A stretch of DNA of 61,786 nucleotides, taken from positions 1 to 61,786 of the forward strand of contig JAIBBE010000056.1 in the NCBI GenBank assembly GCA_019694835.1, in the 5' to 3' direction. Origin of the DNA: Fimbriimonadaceae bacterium. GTDB taxonomy: Bacteria; Armatimonadota; Fimbriimonadia; Fimbriimonadales; Fimbriimonadaceae. Shown here one piece after another: positions 10,866 to 19,313 of this stretch; the stretch's first letter is position 1; every line of letters begins with the position of its first letter. The notes below the pieces were generated by a model, which saw only the letters and a program-made list of their open reading frames with translations, ran no database searches and had not been told where the DNA came from. The translations under genes and the position numbers were made by a program.

Positions 10866-12131
10866 ATGACTTCGGCTCGCATTCTCGCTCTTGTCTTTGC
10901 CTTCGCCGCCTGCGCCATTGCGTTTGCCCAATGGCCCGAGATCAAGAAGATCGGCACCGGAGGGGAGCCGTACGTGGCGACGGATGGTACGGGAAATGTC
11001 TACCTAACCTGTCACCAGCCTTGTCAACTATTCGCGAGCAACGACTGGGGCGGCAACTGGCGCAATGTGCAGACTTTTGGCGATGCTCTGGGCGACCTGC
11101 AGGTCATTGCGCCGCGACCGAGCACGGCGTTTGTCGTGTATATGTTCACATCGGTTAATGGCCTGCAAGTGTGGAACACCTTCGATGCAGCAAAAACGAT
11201 GAACAGAGTGGGGAGCGTGCAAGGGCCGTATGATCGCGAATGGCTGGCGATGAGCCAAGCAAGCACCGATCTCTTTCTCACCTACTCCGACGGCTACATT
11301 GGCGGCCCAAAGTCGAAAGGAATCTTCGTCCAGAAGAGCAGCGATATGGGGAAGACTTTCCAAGATCGCGTGCGGATGGATAACGAGGCTGAAGGCTCGT
11401 ATGCCGTTGACCCGTATCTCACCGCTCTCGACGATGGAACTCTCGTCGGTATGTGGGCAGCATCGAAGGATTACAATCTCGTCGATGCGTATCGGACAGC
11501 CGTCAGCCGGGATGGCGGAAAGTCTTGGACCGACCATCAAACGATGGGAACGGTGCGAAAAGACCTCGGCGACGCGCAGGAGCGCTGGATGCTCGGCGGC
11601 ATCTGCGGATCAGGAAAGAACGTGGTCGTCTCGTATTACATGGATTACCAGGCTGTAACGTTAGAGAAGCTGACGAACAACGCTTTGGTTGTCATGTATC
11701 GAGTCAGTAAGGACGGAGGCAAGACCTTCGGGTCACCTAAACGAGTTACCGCACTATCCGAATTTTCGCCATCTGTTAAATCGGTTGGCGAAGGGGTCGT
11801 GTATCGGCAAACGATGCCTTGGATGGCGGCTGATCCCAGCGGGAAGATTCACCTCGTGTACGAGGATAATCGCGCCGGTCAGGGCGACATCAACGGGAAG
11901 AAATACAGCAAATGGCATGTCCGTTATGCCGTCATGTCCGATCTGGACAAAGGGTTTACCGCGTCGGAGAGGGTTTCGAATGACTATGTGGCTGAACGGC
12001 CTCCTCTCGACTTCATTTGCCTTGCAGCGGATGCGAAGAACGTTTATGCCACATGGGTCGAGGCTCCTAACGCGGTCGGCGGCTGGCGCTTTTCGGGTGA
12101 CTTATGGGTCGGCCGGAAAGAGAACAAGTAG
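10866..12131 (+). CDS. secreted sialidase-fold (BNR/Asp-box) protein
   Basis: This 421-residue protein has a signal peptide (MTSARILALVFAFAACAIAFA) and several Asp-box motifs of the form SxDxGxxW/F: SNDWGGNW (58-65), SSDMGKTF, SRDGGKSW and SKDGGKTF. These mark the blades of a six-bladed beta-propeller. Enzymes with this fold include exo-sialidases, but the catalytic arginine triad of true sialidases was not identified, so only the fold and secretion are supported. Confidence 0.75.
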   Translation: MTSARILALVFAFAACAIAFAQWPEIKKIGTGGEPYVATDGTGNVYLTCHQPCQLFASNDWGGNWRNVQTFGDALGDLQVIAPRPSTAFVVYMFTSVNGLQVWNTFDAAKTMNRVGSVQGPYDREWLAMSQASTDLFLTYSDGYIGGPKSKGIFVQKSSDMGKTFQDRVRMDNEAEGSYAVDPYLTALDDGTLVGMWAASKDYNLVDAYRTAVSRDGGKSWTDHQTMGTVRKDLGDAQERWMLGGICGSGKNVVVSYYMDYQAVTLEKLTNNALVVMYRVSKDGGKTFGSPKRVTALSEFSPSVKSVGEGVVYRQTMPWMAADPSGKIHLVYEDNRAGQGDINGKKYSKWHVRYAVMSDLDKGFTASERVSNDYVAERPPLDFICLAADAKNVYATWVEAPNAVGGWRFSGDLWVGRKENK

Positions 12132-12165
12132 CCTCCATCCGTGGGAGGATGAAGGCATGTCACAC

Positions 12166-12939
12166 TTACTTGAAGATTCGCGCGAAGAAGGCTTTCATCT
12201 CATCCCACGATCGTTCGTCGGCACTCTTGTCGTAAGCCACTCCGTTGATCCCTGCGCGCTCGGAGTCCTTAACGGTAAAGGCATGCACGGCACCCGGATA
12301 GCCGACAAACTTAAGTTTGACGCCAGCATCCGCCATCTCTTTCTTGAACTTCGCAACTTGATCAGCCGGAACCATGGGATCGGCGGCGCCGTGGAGTACG
12401 AGGACTTCGGCCTTAACGGCCCCCGACCTGGCGGGATTCGAAGTCCCCAAGGAACCATGGAAGCTTACAGCACCCTTCACAGGAGCACCCATGCGGGCCA
12501 CTTCCAACGCGGCCATCCCGCCGAAGCAATAGCCCATGACTGCCATGCGCGATTTATCGGCATGCGCTACTGAACCCGCATAAGTCAGGCCAGCCTGCAA
12601 TCGCTTCCGGAGCAGGGCATTATCGTTGTAGTATTTTCCGGCCTCGGCTCCCGACTCGGCAGGGTTTGCAGGCCTTACGCCCTTTCCGTAGATGTCGACG
12701 GCAAATGCCACATAGCCCAACTCAGCCAACATGCGGCACCGCATTTTCTCGTAATCGTCAATTCCGTTCCAGTCGTGGACGACCATGACGACCGGCGCCT
12801 TTCCCACGAGTTTTGAGTCGTACGCCAGATATCCCTGACAGACGGTGGAACCTTCTTTGTAGTCAACGTCTCGAGTGACGATTTCGGCGTTCGCTGCAAC
12901 GGCGGCGAGCAGTATTGGGAGAAGAGCCATCCACTTCAT
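12166..12939 (-). CDS. secreted dienelactone hydrolase family protein
   Basis: This 257-residue protein has a signal peptide (MKWMALLPILLAAVAANA) and an alpha/beta-hydrolase domain of the dienelactone hydrolase type. The Cys-Asp-His triad is visible: Cys138 in GYCFGG, Asp187 in HGAADPMVP and His219 in GAVHAFT. A nucleophilic cysteine instead of serine is typical of the family. The substrate is unknown; with an export signal it is more likely a general esterase than part of an aromatic pathway. It converges with the sialidase-fold gene, 34 bp apart. Confidence 0.88.
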   Translation of the reverse strand: MKWMALLPILLAAVAANAEIVTRDVDYKEGSTVCQGYLAYDSKLVGKAPVVMVVHDWNGIDDYEKMRCRMLAELGYVAFAVDIYGKGVRPANPAESGAEAGKYYNDNALLRKRLQAGLTYAGSVAHADKSRMAVMGYCFGGMAALEVARMGAPVKGAVSFHGSLGTSNPARSGAVKAEVLVLHGAADPMVPADQVAKFKKEMADAGVKLKFVGYPGAVHAFTVKDSERAGINGVAYDKSADERSWDEMKAFFARIFK

Positions 12940-13004
12940 ACTTGTATTTTACGTGACTTCAGCCCTTGCATTCACGCCGGGGATACGCCTAAGATGCAGT
13001 CACG

Positions 13005-14885
13005 ATGCAGTTCCCTTTGCGCAGCAGGACCCTAAGCAAGACGGCTTGGCGACGCGCCCACTTTGTGGGCCTTGGCCTCATCGCGCTCCTGTCGGCAGCC
13101 TTGGGCCTTCTCGTGGGCCAAACCGACCTAGGCGAGTCGGTGAACCTAAGATTCGTGGCATACACGCTGGCTTCGCGCCCGCTGCCTCTTGATCCGGATT
13201 TGCGTGTCGTCACTTTTGAAAGATCGCCTGACCAACGCAAGAAGATGGCTCGATTTATCGACGCTATGAGGGAGGCGGGTGCGCGGGTCTTGCTTTTCAA
13301 CGTCGCGTTTGACCTCGATGGTCCGCCTGGCCCAGACCTCGATCTCCTGCAAGCCGCCGTTGCTCGGGCGGCCGACAGTCAAATGTGGATCGTCGTCCCG
13401 AGGCAGGAAGTCGGCGGTGAACGAAAACTAAATGCCGACAACGTTCGAACCCTTATCCTCAAGAGGACACCATTTGACAACGAACACTGGAAGAATCGGT
13501 TGGCTGAGGGTCGTGACCCTGGCCGTCTCCTCATTGGTGAATCAGCTTGGTTTACTGAGACTGACAAATGCGGGATTATCTTGCATGCTGTCGACCCGGA
13601 GCGCCACGAAGAGCTTCTTCACTGCGCAGGTTTTGCAGTCGCCGCTTGGTGTAACTCCGAGTCGGTATCACCAGGCATCGGCGAAATCAGCCAGGTGGGC
13701 TATTTAGGAATGGTCAAGCTGGCAAACACCGAGTGGCATGTCACGCAAGACGGCGGATATCTGGTCAGGCCCATCAAAGGGGGGATGCCGCCGACAGAGA
13801 CCATCGATGAGGCCCTGTTCAATCCTGCACCGTACAAAGACAAGCTGGTCCTCATGGGTGGAACCTCCGATCAACCCATCAATTCAACCATTCTGGGAGA
13901 GGGTTTGGCACCGAACTTCGATGCCGCGATCGTCAATACGCTGTTGCAGCCAGCCGAGGAACCCACTGGTGCGAGCGTTGCCACTTTGATTGCCATGACA
14001 GTCAGCCTTTCCCTTCTGGCAGCCTTCGGCTCCCTTGGGCGTCTGCCGTTTCGGGCGGGTTCGGTGCACCCGGCGGGTTCCATACTCCTCTCGCTCGCGA
14101 CTGTTTCGCTGATCCTGTGCCTTGCCTGGTACATCCCGGTCGTATTCTTTGAACAATTCCGAGAGATCGTCCCTAGCTCACCGCTCCTAGGTGCAGTAGT
14201 TATCTCAAGCTTTGCCGGCTGGATTACGGCGGCGAAGTTCAGCCGGGGGTTCGAGCCCACTGTACTCCCTGATCGATTCGACGGACAAGCTACCGTCCTG
14301 TTCGTGGACCTGAAAAGTTCGACTCCTTTGGTCATCAAGGTTGGTGCCACGGAGGCTCCTAAGATCCTTGGACAATTTCTAAAGGCTTGTACTCAAGCGA
14401 TCGTGTCGAACGCTGGTCACGTCGAGCGAACTCTTGGCGATGGGGTATTGGCGGTCTTCTTCGGGCCTCCGATCGGCAAAGACGATCATGCTGCGCGGGC
14501 TTTGCGAGCCATCGAGTCAATTCAGTCGTCGACGACCGGCTTGTTTAGGGAGGTCGCCCAACGCTACGGCGCGGAAACCGGTTTCACCGCAGGCATTGAA
14601 TCGGGACCTTTGACGATGGAGTTCGCCAAAGAGCCTGGCGGATGGTCATGGCAGAGCTTCGGCCCCACGGTGCACTTAGCGAAACGCCTTCAGGAAGCTT
14701 CGTCCAAGGTGGGACATGCGATTGTGGTGGGTCCTATGGCCCGGTCGTCCGCTTCCGGATCTGAATTCAAACTCGTAGTCATCGGAACGATCGACGCCAA
14801 GGGGTTCGATGAGCAAATTGTTGCGGCGACGTTGCAATTCCCGGATTCGTCCGGTAAAGTTACTGGCAATGCGCGGCAAGCGTAG
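13005..14885 (+). CDS. CHASE2 sensor class III adenylate/guanylate cyclase
   Basis: This is a 626-residue membrane protein: TM segment (~20-38), extracytoplasmic CHASE2 sensor (~45-315), three TM segments (~322-343, ~357-382, ~392-410) and a C-terminal cyclase domain (~425-600). The two metal-binding aspartates are present: Asp435 (LFVDLKSST) and Asp479 (TLGDGV). The transition-state pair is normally Asn-x3-Arg; here it reads PTVHLAKRL, so His557 replaces Asn while Arg561 is kept. Activity may be reduced or altered. Two FecR-like genes follow, the first after 24 bp, and probably share the transcript. CHASE2 proteins are often paired with FecR-domain proteins. Confidence 0.88.
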   Translation: MQFPLRSRTLSKTAWRRAHFVGLGLIALLSAALGLLVGQTDLGESVNLRFVAYTLASRPLPLDPDLRVVTFERSPDQRKKMARFIDAMREAGARVLLFNVAFDLDGPPGPDLDLLQAAVARAADSQMWIVVPRQEVGGERKLNADNVRTLILKRTPFDNEHWKNRLAEGRDPGRLLIGESAWFTETDKCGIILHAVDPERHEELLHCAGFAVAAWCNSESVSPGIGEISQVGYLGMVKLANTEWHVTQDGGYLVRPIKGGMPPTETIDEALFNPAPYKDKLVLMGGTSDQPINSTILGEGLAPNFDAAIVNTLLQPAEEPTGASVATLIAMTVSLSLLAAFGSLGRLPFRAGSVHPAGSILLSLATVSLILCLAWYIPVVFFEQFREIVPSSPLLGAVVISSFAGWITAAKFSRGFEPTVLPDRFDGQATVLFVDLKSSTPLVIKVGATEAPKILGQFLKACTQAIVSNAGHVERTLGDGVLAVFFGPPIGKDDHAARALRAIESIQSSTTGLFREVAQRYGAETGFTAGIESGPLTMEFAKEPGGWSWQSFGPTVHLAKRLQEASSKVGHAIVVGPMARSSASGSEFKLVVIGTIDAKGFDEQIVAATLQFPDSSGKVTGNARQA

Positions 14886-14909
14886 GCAGGCGCAGTTCGG
14901 AGGCATATC

Positions 14910-15509
14910 TTGGTGACAGTCTTAGCCATCGTATCACTAACATCCATGCCGTTGACACCACCCATGGGGCGAGTGGTTGCCATTGACCCCTGTCGTATCG
15001 CTGGCGTGAGTTATGGGGAAGGTGATATGCCTCAGGATGTGCCAACGGGAATCGGGGGAGTCCGTGTCGAGATCTATCGCGGCAGTGCCCGGCTCAAGCT
15101 GATCAACTCAGCTGGAAAAGGAGTTGGGTCGATCGTCCTCGTTGGGCCGACGACCGTAGATTTCAAAAAGAGCACTCTGTTCTTTCCGATTGGATTTACG
15201 CTCAATGCAGGTTCGATTGATTGCGAAAGCAACGCGAATGAGTGCCAGCTGACGATTGGAGCGGGAACCTGCTCAATTGTTACGACAGGCACTCACTTTC
15301 AAGTTGACCGAAACAAATCCGATGTGAAGGTTTCGGTCTTTGAAGGCTCAGTGAGCGTTACTCCCAGTGGCTTGCCGGCTGAGACCATCCTCTATGGCAA
15401 CAAAGGCAACGTTGGCCCAACAACAAGCGGAAGTCTCGGTTTGAACAGGGGCACAATGGATAGTGTGGAGAAGCAGTTCCACAACACGGGTCCTGCACAT
15501 TGGCGATGA
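14910..15509 (+). CDS. FecR-like domain protein 1
   Basis: This 199-residue protein starts at TTG 14910, just after a CGGAGG ribosome-binding site and 24 bp after the cyclase stop. The centre (residues ~95-160) has the FecR-type beta pattern: a cysteine-bracketed strand pair, then GTHFQVDR and VKVSVFEGSVSVTP. No clear TM segment is seen. It is a tandem paralog of the next gene, with FPIGFTLNAGSIDCES here matching FQVGFTLNLGSIDTES there. The role is probably structural or sensory, with the CHASE2 cyclase; not proven. Confidence 0.7.
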   Translation: MVTVLAIVSLTSMPLTPPMGRVVAIDPCRIAGVSYGEGDMPQDVPTGIGGVRVEIYRGSARLKLINSAGKGVGSIVLVGPTTVDFKKSTLFFPIGFTLNAGSIDCESNANECQLTIGAGTCSIVTTGTHFQVDRNKSDVKVSVFEGSVSVTPSGLPAETILYGNKGNVGPTTSGSLGLNRGTMDSVEKQFHNTGPAHWR

Positions 15510-16084
15510 GTAAGATCAACACTTCTACCGAATTGGAGCCAGCGATTTCTGATGGCACTCCGGCCGATCCAAGCGTCAGTTTTGTGATTGTGACGCCGTG
15601 CTGGGTAAATGGCACGCTGCGGACATGGGCAGACCTTCAAGGCGGAAACGACAAACCTGACCCGGGCGACAATCTGGCTGTAAGTGGGCGGGGCTCGGCA
15701 GTCATTAAAGTTGTCGCCAAGGAAATATGCATTGGCGCGATCATGCTGAAGGATGACACAGATATTACGTTGCCGACAGAGCAACCCAAATTTTCCCTAT
15801 TCCAAGTCGGATTCACTCTCAATCTTGGATCAATTGACACCGAGTCCGACCCTGCCCTTTGCCAGTTCCAAATCGGAACGAATGGGGGCACGATCACCAC
15901 GATGGGTACAAGCCTCCATGTCCAGCGCACAGGAGACACCACAACCATCAAGGTAATGCAAGGCTCAATTAAGATTGTTCCCGACAAAGGCCAGGAAAGC
16001 GAGACGTATGGAGCGAATCGACACGTTGCTTTCAGCGTCTCAAGTTCGGGCGATCCCCAGTACGTTGAACTACCTTGGTCTTAG
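15506..16084 (+). CDS. FecR-like domain protein 2
   Basis: The 192 codons start at the ATG that overlaps the previous stop (ATGA), suggesting translational coupling; a TTG two codons upstream (15500) is also possible. The FecR-like pattern is GTSLHVQR followed by TIKVMQGSIKIVP, aligned with the preceding paralog. There is no signal peptide, although residues ~30-45 (VSFVIVTPCWVNG) are moderately hydrophobic. It is the last gene of the cyclase-FecR-FecR operon and converges with the carbonic anhydrase gene with only one base between the stops. Confidence 0.68.
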   Translation: MSKINTSTELEPAISDGTPADPSVSFVIVTPCWVNGTLRTWADLQGGNDKPDPGDNLAVSGRGSAVIKVVAKEICIGAIMLKDDTDITLPTEQPKFSLFQVGFTLNLGSIDTESDPALCQFQIGTNGGTITTMGTSLHVQRTGDTTTIKVMQGSIKIVPDKGQESETYGANRHVAFSVSSSGDPQYVELPWS

Positions 16085-16085
16085 C

Positions 16086-16787
16086 CTAGTCGTTATCGAA
16101 GAACGTGACTGTACCCGAATCGAGGTCGTAATATGAGCCGACGACCTTTATTTCTCCCTTGTGCAACATTTCGGTGAGAATACCGCTTCCGGTACGCACT
16201 TTCTTCGCCACGCGTTTTACATTATCGCGAATCGCGTCATCGAACCAGTTCTTCGAACCCTTGGTCGCGAGGATCGCGGGCTTGATGGCTTCGAGGAGCA
16301 TCCCAATATGATCGTGGGGGACACCGTGCTGGTCGTGAGCAGCCGAATGCTGCTCGGCAGCGTGCTCGGTCCCGTAGGTCTCGAGCGCAGCCTTTACTGC
16401 ACCGCATTTCTCGTGACCCATGACAACGATCAGCCGGGCACCGAGGTGCTCGACGGCATACTCCGTACTCGCCATATTAAACGTGTCAACGAGATTGCCA
16501 GCGGTGCGAACCACGAAGAGGTCACCCAAGCCCTGGTCGAAGACCAATTCCGGGCCAACGCGCGAGTCTGCGCAACCGATGATCACTGCGAACGGCTTTT
16601 GGCCGTTTGCAACCTCGCTGCGGCGCTGGATGCCAGTACCCGCGTGGAGGGCTTTTCCCCCGACAAACCGCTTGTTCCCTTCGAAGAGGCGAGTCAGGGC
16701 TACCTTGGGTGTTACGAACCGATCTTCTATCGGATTGACGGCGAGCGCAAGTGAAAATGCCAGTGCAGTAATCATGATTCCTGCCAT
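16086..16787 (-). CDS. beta-class carbonic anhydrase, probably exported
   Basis: This 233-residue enzyme interconverts carbon dioxide and bicarbonate. The zinc ligands and catalytic dyad are visible: Cys72, Asp74 and Arg76 (GCADSRVGPE), then His125 and Cys128 (MGHEKCGA). The N-terminus MAGIMITALAFSLALAV is hydrophobic and could be a signal peptide or anchor, which points to the periplasm. Residues ~142-160 form an unusual histidine-rich insertion (eight His in about 19 residues) that may bind metal. Confidence 0.92.
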   Translation of the reverse strand: MAGIMITALAFSLALAVNPIEDRFVTPKVALTRLFEGNKRFVGGKALHAGTGIQRRSEVANGQKPFAVIIGCADSRVGPELVFDQGLGDLFVVRTAGNLVDTFNMASTEYAVEHLGARLIVVMGHEKCGAVKAALETYGTEHAAEQHSAAHDQHGVPHDHIGMLLEAIKPAILATKGSKNWFDDAIRDNVKRVAKKVRTGSGILTEMLHKGEIKVVGSYYDLDSGTVTFFDND

Positions 16788-16906
16788 TATGGTCGGGAAC
16801 TTGCGCTGGATTACTCAGGTCAAATGGGGAATTCGGGGACTTCGGACCTAAATTCGGTATCTTGACAGTGAACATCGCGGACAGGAATTCGTTCTTGCAC
16901 CGTAGC

Positions 16907-17536
16907 ATGGGCAGCGTAAGCGGGGTAAACCGGTTGGCTTCGAATTTGCGATTGGATTCAGCGTCCGAACAAGCGCTCGTCGAACAGTGTCGGCGGCAGG
17001 ACTTTGATGCGTTCGGTCGCATCATCGATGCCTACCAAAGCCGTGTCCTCGGATTCGTCCGAAGAATGTGCTCCAATGCCGAGGAAGCCCTCGACATCAC
17101 CCAAGAAGTCTTCATCCGGGCCTACCAAAGTTTCGGCCGATTCGACGGCCGTTGTTCGTTGAGGTCGTGGCTGTTCAAGATCGCCTACAACCTGTGTGTC
17201 GACCGCTCGAGGCGCAACGACCGAGCACCAGCAGAGACGCGCATCGAGCAGACCGCCGACGAGGGTGAGCCCCTCGAAATCGCGGACACCCGCTGGAATC
17301 CGGAATCCGTCGTCCTCGACACCGAACTCATGGTCGTCGTCGAGAATGGCATCGCCGCCATGAGTGAGAAGCTGAGAACCGTACTTCTCCTCCACGACAA
17401 AGAAGATATGGGCTACGAAGAGATCGCTGAATCGTGCGGTATCCCCATCGGGACCGTCAAGAGCCGACTTTTCCTCGCCCGTGCCCACCTCCAAGACTAT
17501 GTGCGGAATTATTGGGATGGGGAGGGGCCCCGATGA
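16907..17536 (+). CDS. ECF-type RNA polymerase sigma factor
   Basis: This is an extracytoplasmic-function sigma factor of about 209 residues from ATG 16907; upstream TTG/GTG codons in frame (from 16862) are alternatives and no start has a strong ribosome-binding site. Region 2 runs from FDAFGRIIDAYQSRVLGF to WLFKIAYNLCVDRSRR and includes DITQEVFIRAYQSF. Region 4 contains MSEKLRTVLLLHDKEDMGYEEIA and IPIGTVKSRLFLAR. The stop overlaps the anti-sigma start (ATGA), so its partner is made from the same message. Typical targets would be envelope-stress genes. Confidence 0.93.
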   Translation: MGSVSGVNRLASNLRLDSASEQALVEQCRRQDFDAFGRIIDAYQSRVLGFVRRMCSNAEEALDITQEVFIRAYQSFGRFDGRCSLRSWLFKIAYNLCVDRSRRNDRAPAETRIEQTADEGEPLEIADTRWNPESVVLDTELMVVVENGIAAMSEKLRTVLLLHDKEDMGYEEIAESCGIPIGTVKSRLFLARAHLQDYVRNYWDGEGPR

Positions 17537-18162
17537 TGAACGAAATCCTACTCAAGAAGATCCAGAACGAAGAAGCCCTCACTGCGGATGAGCAGGCAGC
17601 GCTTGACCTCGCCCTCGATACCGAAGGCGGCGCGGTTCACGCGTGTATGACCGGCCTCATCGACGAGGAGCCGTCGATGGCATGGCGAAGCGGCCTCAAT
17701 GAGCGGCTGATCGCCCTGCGCCCGGCACCGACCCCCTCCAAGAGTGCCGAACTGGACGTTCAACTCGAATCGGACGCCCAACTCCAGACCGCGGCTTGGG
17801 TGCAGAACCTGGGGGATGAAGAGCCGCAGATGACCTGGCGCAGCCAACTCAACGAGAAACTCCACGCCCTCCGTGGCCCCGTTCGTCGAAAACCGATCTG
17901 GCAAACCTGGCGTTTGGCCAGTGCGGGCGCCGTCGCCGTCGCGGGAGCCATCGCTTTAGTTGTTATGATGAACGGCCCAAAGAGCAAGCCTACGCCTGCG
18001 CCGGTCGCTCAGAGACCATCGTCGATCGAAGCTGGCTTGATTGCAGCCCACCAGGAATCAGCAGGAGCGTTGGACCTGGGATCGAACACGCGAATGCCCG
18101 CCCTGGAAAATAAGTCGAGTTCATCGTCCATGTGGACGGATGCCGATTTGGAGACTTTATAG
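17533..18162 (+). CDS. single-span membrane anti-sigma factor
   Basis: This is a 209-residue protein whose start overlaps the sigma-factor stop (ATGATGA). It has a cytoplasmic N-terminal half, one TM helix (LASAGAVAVAGAIALVVMM, residues ~136-154) and a polar periplasmic tail. The N-terminal half contains an internal duplication: DEEPSMAWRSGLNERLIALR and DEEPQMTWRSQLNEKLHALR. The HxxxCxxC zinc motif of common ZAS anti-sigma factors is absent. Position and topology make the anti-sigma role likely; the duplicated motif may be the sigma-binding part. Confidence 0.8.
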   Translation: MMNEILLKKIQNEEALTADEQAALDLALDTEGGAVHACMTGLIDEEPSMAWRSGLNERLIALRPAPTPSKSAELDVQLESDAQLQTAAWVQNLGDEEPQMTWRSQLNEKLHALRGPVRRKPIWQTWRLASAGAVAVAGAIALVVMMNGPKSKPTPAPVAQRPSSIEAGLIAAHQESAGALDLGSNTRMPALENKSSSSSMWTDADLETL

Positions 18163-18163
18163 T

Positions 18164-19180
18164 ATGTGCCTCAACCCCACCCTGTCCGGGAGATTGACCG
18201 CCGCGGCTGTTGCGGCGGGTCTCCTTCTGTCGTCGGCGCATGCCCAGCCTCGACGCGGTCCAGTTGGCGGCGGACTAGGGCAGCCCGCACGGATTTTCGA
18301 GCGGTTCCCAATCCTGCGCAAGATGATCGATGTCGAGCCTCGTCTTCGCTTCACTGGCTCGCGCATCGTCGAGACGAAAATTGGCGCGGAGCGACTTCGC
18401 AACACCGAAATCATTGTTCGAGATGGCCTGCTCCAGCGAACCGAGTTCACCTCGGACAGCCCCAATGCGGGACAGATCATTGTCGAAAACGGTCGCAAGC
18501 GAAGGCACTTCTTTCCAGCCACGAATGAGATTCAAGTGCTTCCTGCTCGCCGCGAAGAGATGATCGGACGCTTCCGGATGATGTTCAAGCAGATCGCCGA
18601 TGGAGCGATGAGCATTAAGAGTGCTGGTGGTGAAGAGATCGCAGGTCGACGCACCCAAGAGCTCAGTTTCCAAGACAGAGCGGGCAACACCGTGCAAAGA
18701 CTTTGGATCGACAACGAGACGGGGATGCTTCTCAAGCGAGAGCTTTTCGACCCGGTTGGAACGCGGATTGGGTTCTTTGAGTTCACACGGATCAACTTCA
18801 GCCCAAAGATCTCGCGCGAGGACTTCGAGATTCGACGCAAGGGTGCGGTCGAAGTCACGCCCGACGACCAGGTGCTTAGGCTAGCGAAGCGGCTGGGCTT
18901 GCCCCCGTCACGAATCCCTGCCAACGAGCCTTACGATCTCGAAATCGTTCGACCACTCGACTTGGGGGGTACGCGAGGGTTCATGCAAACCTACTTCGGT
19001 GAGCGCGGACGCGTCTCGCTCTATCAGATCGCCGGGGATGTAGATCCGAAGCGTCTCACGCGACTAGCGGGTGGCTCCAATTTGAATACCCATAGCTGGC
19101 ACATTGGCCCCCGGACGTTCGTACTTGTGGGCGACGTGCCGCAAGGCGAGCTTGAGCGCTTGGCGCGGCTTGTCCGATAA
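18164..19180 (+). CDS. RseB/MucB-like periplasmic sigma-regulatory protein
   Basis: This 338-residue protein starts one base after the anti-sigma stop. It has a signal peptide (MCLNPTLSGRLTAAAVAAGLLLSSAHA), then a LolA/RseB-type beta domain with repeated strands (LRNTEIIVRDGLLQRTEF and GNTVQRLWIDNETGMLLKRE), and a smaller C-terminal domain (~240-338). In gammaproteobacteria RseB guards the anti-sigma factor against proteolysis and senses lipopolysaccharide or mislocalised lipoprotein. The same job is inferred here from gene order sigma / anti-sigma / RseB-like. A strong hairpin follows the gene. Confidence 0.78.
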   Translation: MCLNPTLSGRLTAAAVAAGLLLSSAHAQPRRGPVGGGLGQPARIFERFPILRKMIDVEPRLRFTGSRIVETKIGAERLRNTEIIVRDGLLQRTEFTSDSPNAGQIIVENGRKRRHFFPATNEIQVLPARREEMIGRFRMMFKQIADGAMSIKSAGGEEIAGRRTQELSFQDRAGNTVQRLWIDNETGMLLKRELFDPVGTRIGFFEFTRINFSPKISREDFEIRRKGAVEVTPDDQVLRLAKRLGLPPSRIPANEPYDLEIVRPLDLGGTRGFMQTYFGERGRVSLYQIAGDVDPKRLTRLAGGSNLNTHSWHIGPRTFVLVGDVPQGELERLARLVR

Positions 19181-19220
19181 GTCCATCCTCGGCAAGAGCG
19201 AACCAAAGCTGAAACAGAGA

Positions 19221-19249
19221 TTGGGGTGGAGCCTAAAGCTCCACCCCAA
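19221..19249 (+). terminator. intrinsic-type terminator of the sigma-factor operon
   Basis: TTGGGGTGGAGC (19221-19232) and GCTCCACCCCAA (19238-19249) form a perfect 12-bp stem with a 5-base loop between the convergent RseB-like gene and the dockerin-like gene. It could serve both strands; no long T-run follows. Confidence 0.7.
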
Positions 19250-19313
19250 ATATTGCGTTGCCATTGATCAAGAGGTTCTTGGTGGGATTCCCAACCGCCG
19301 GCATGAATTCGGA

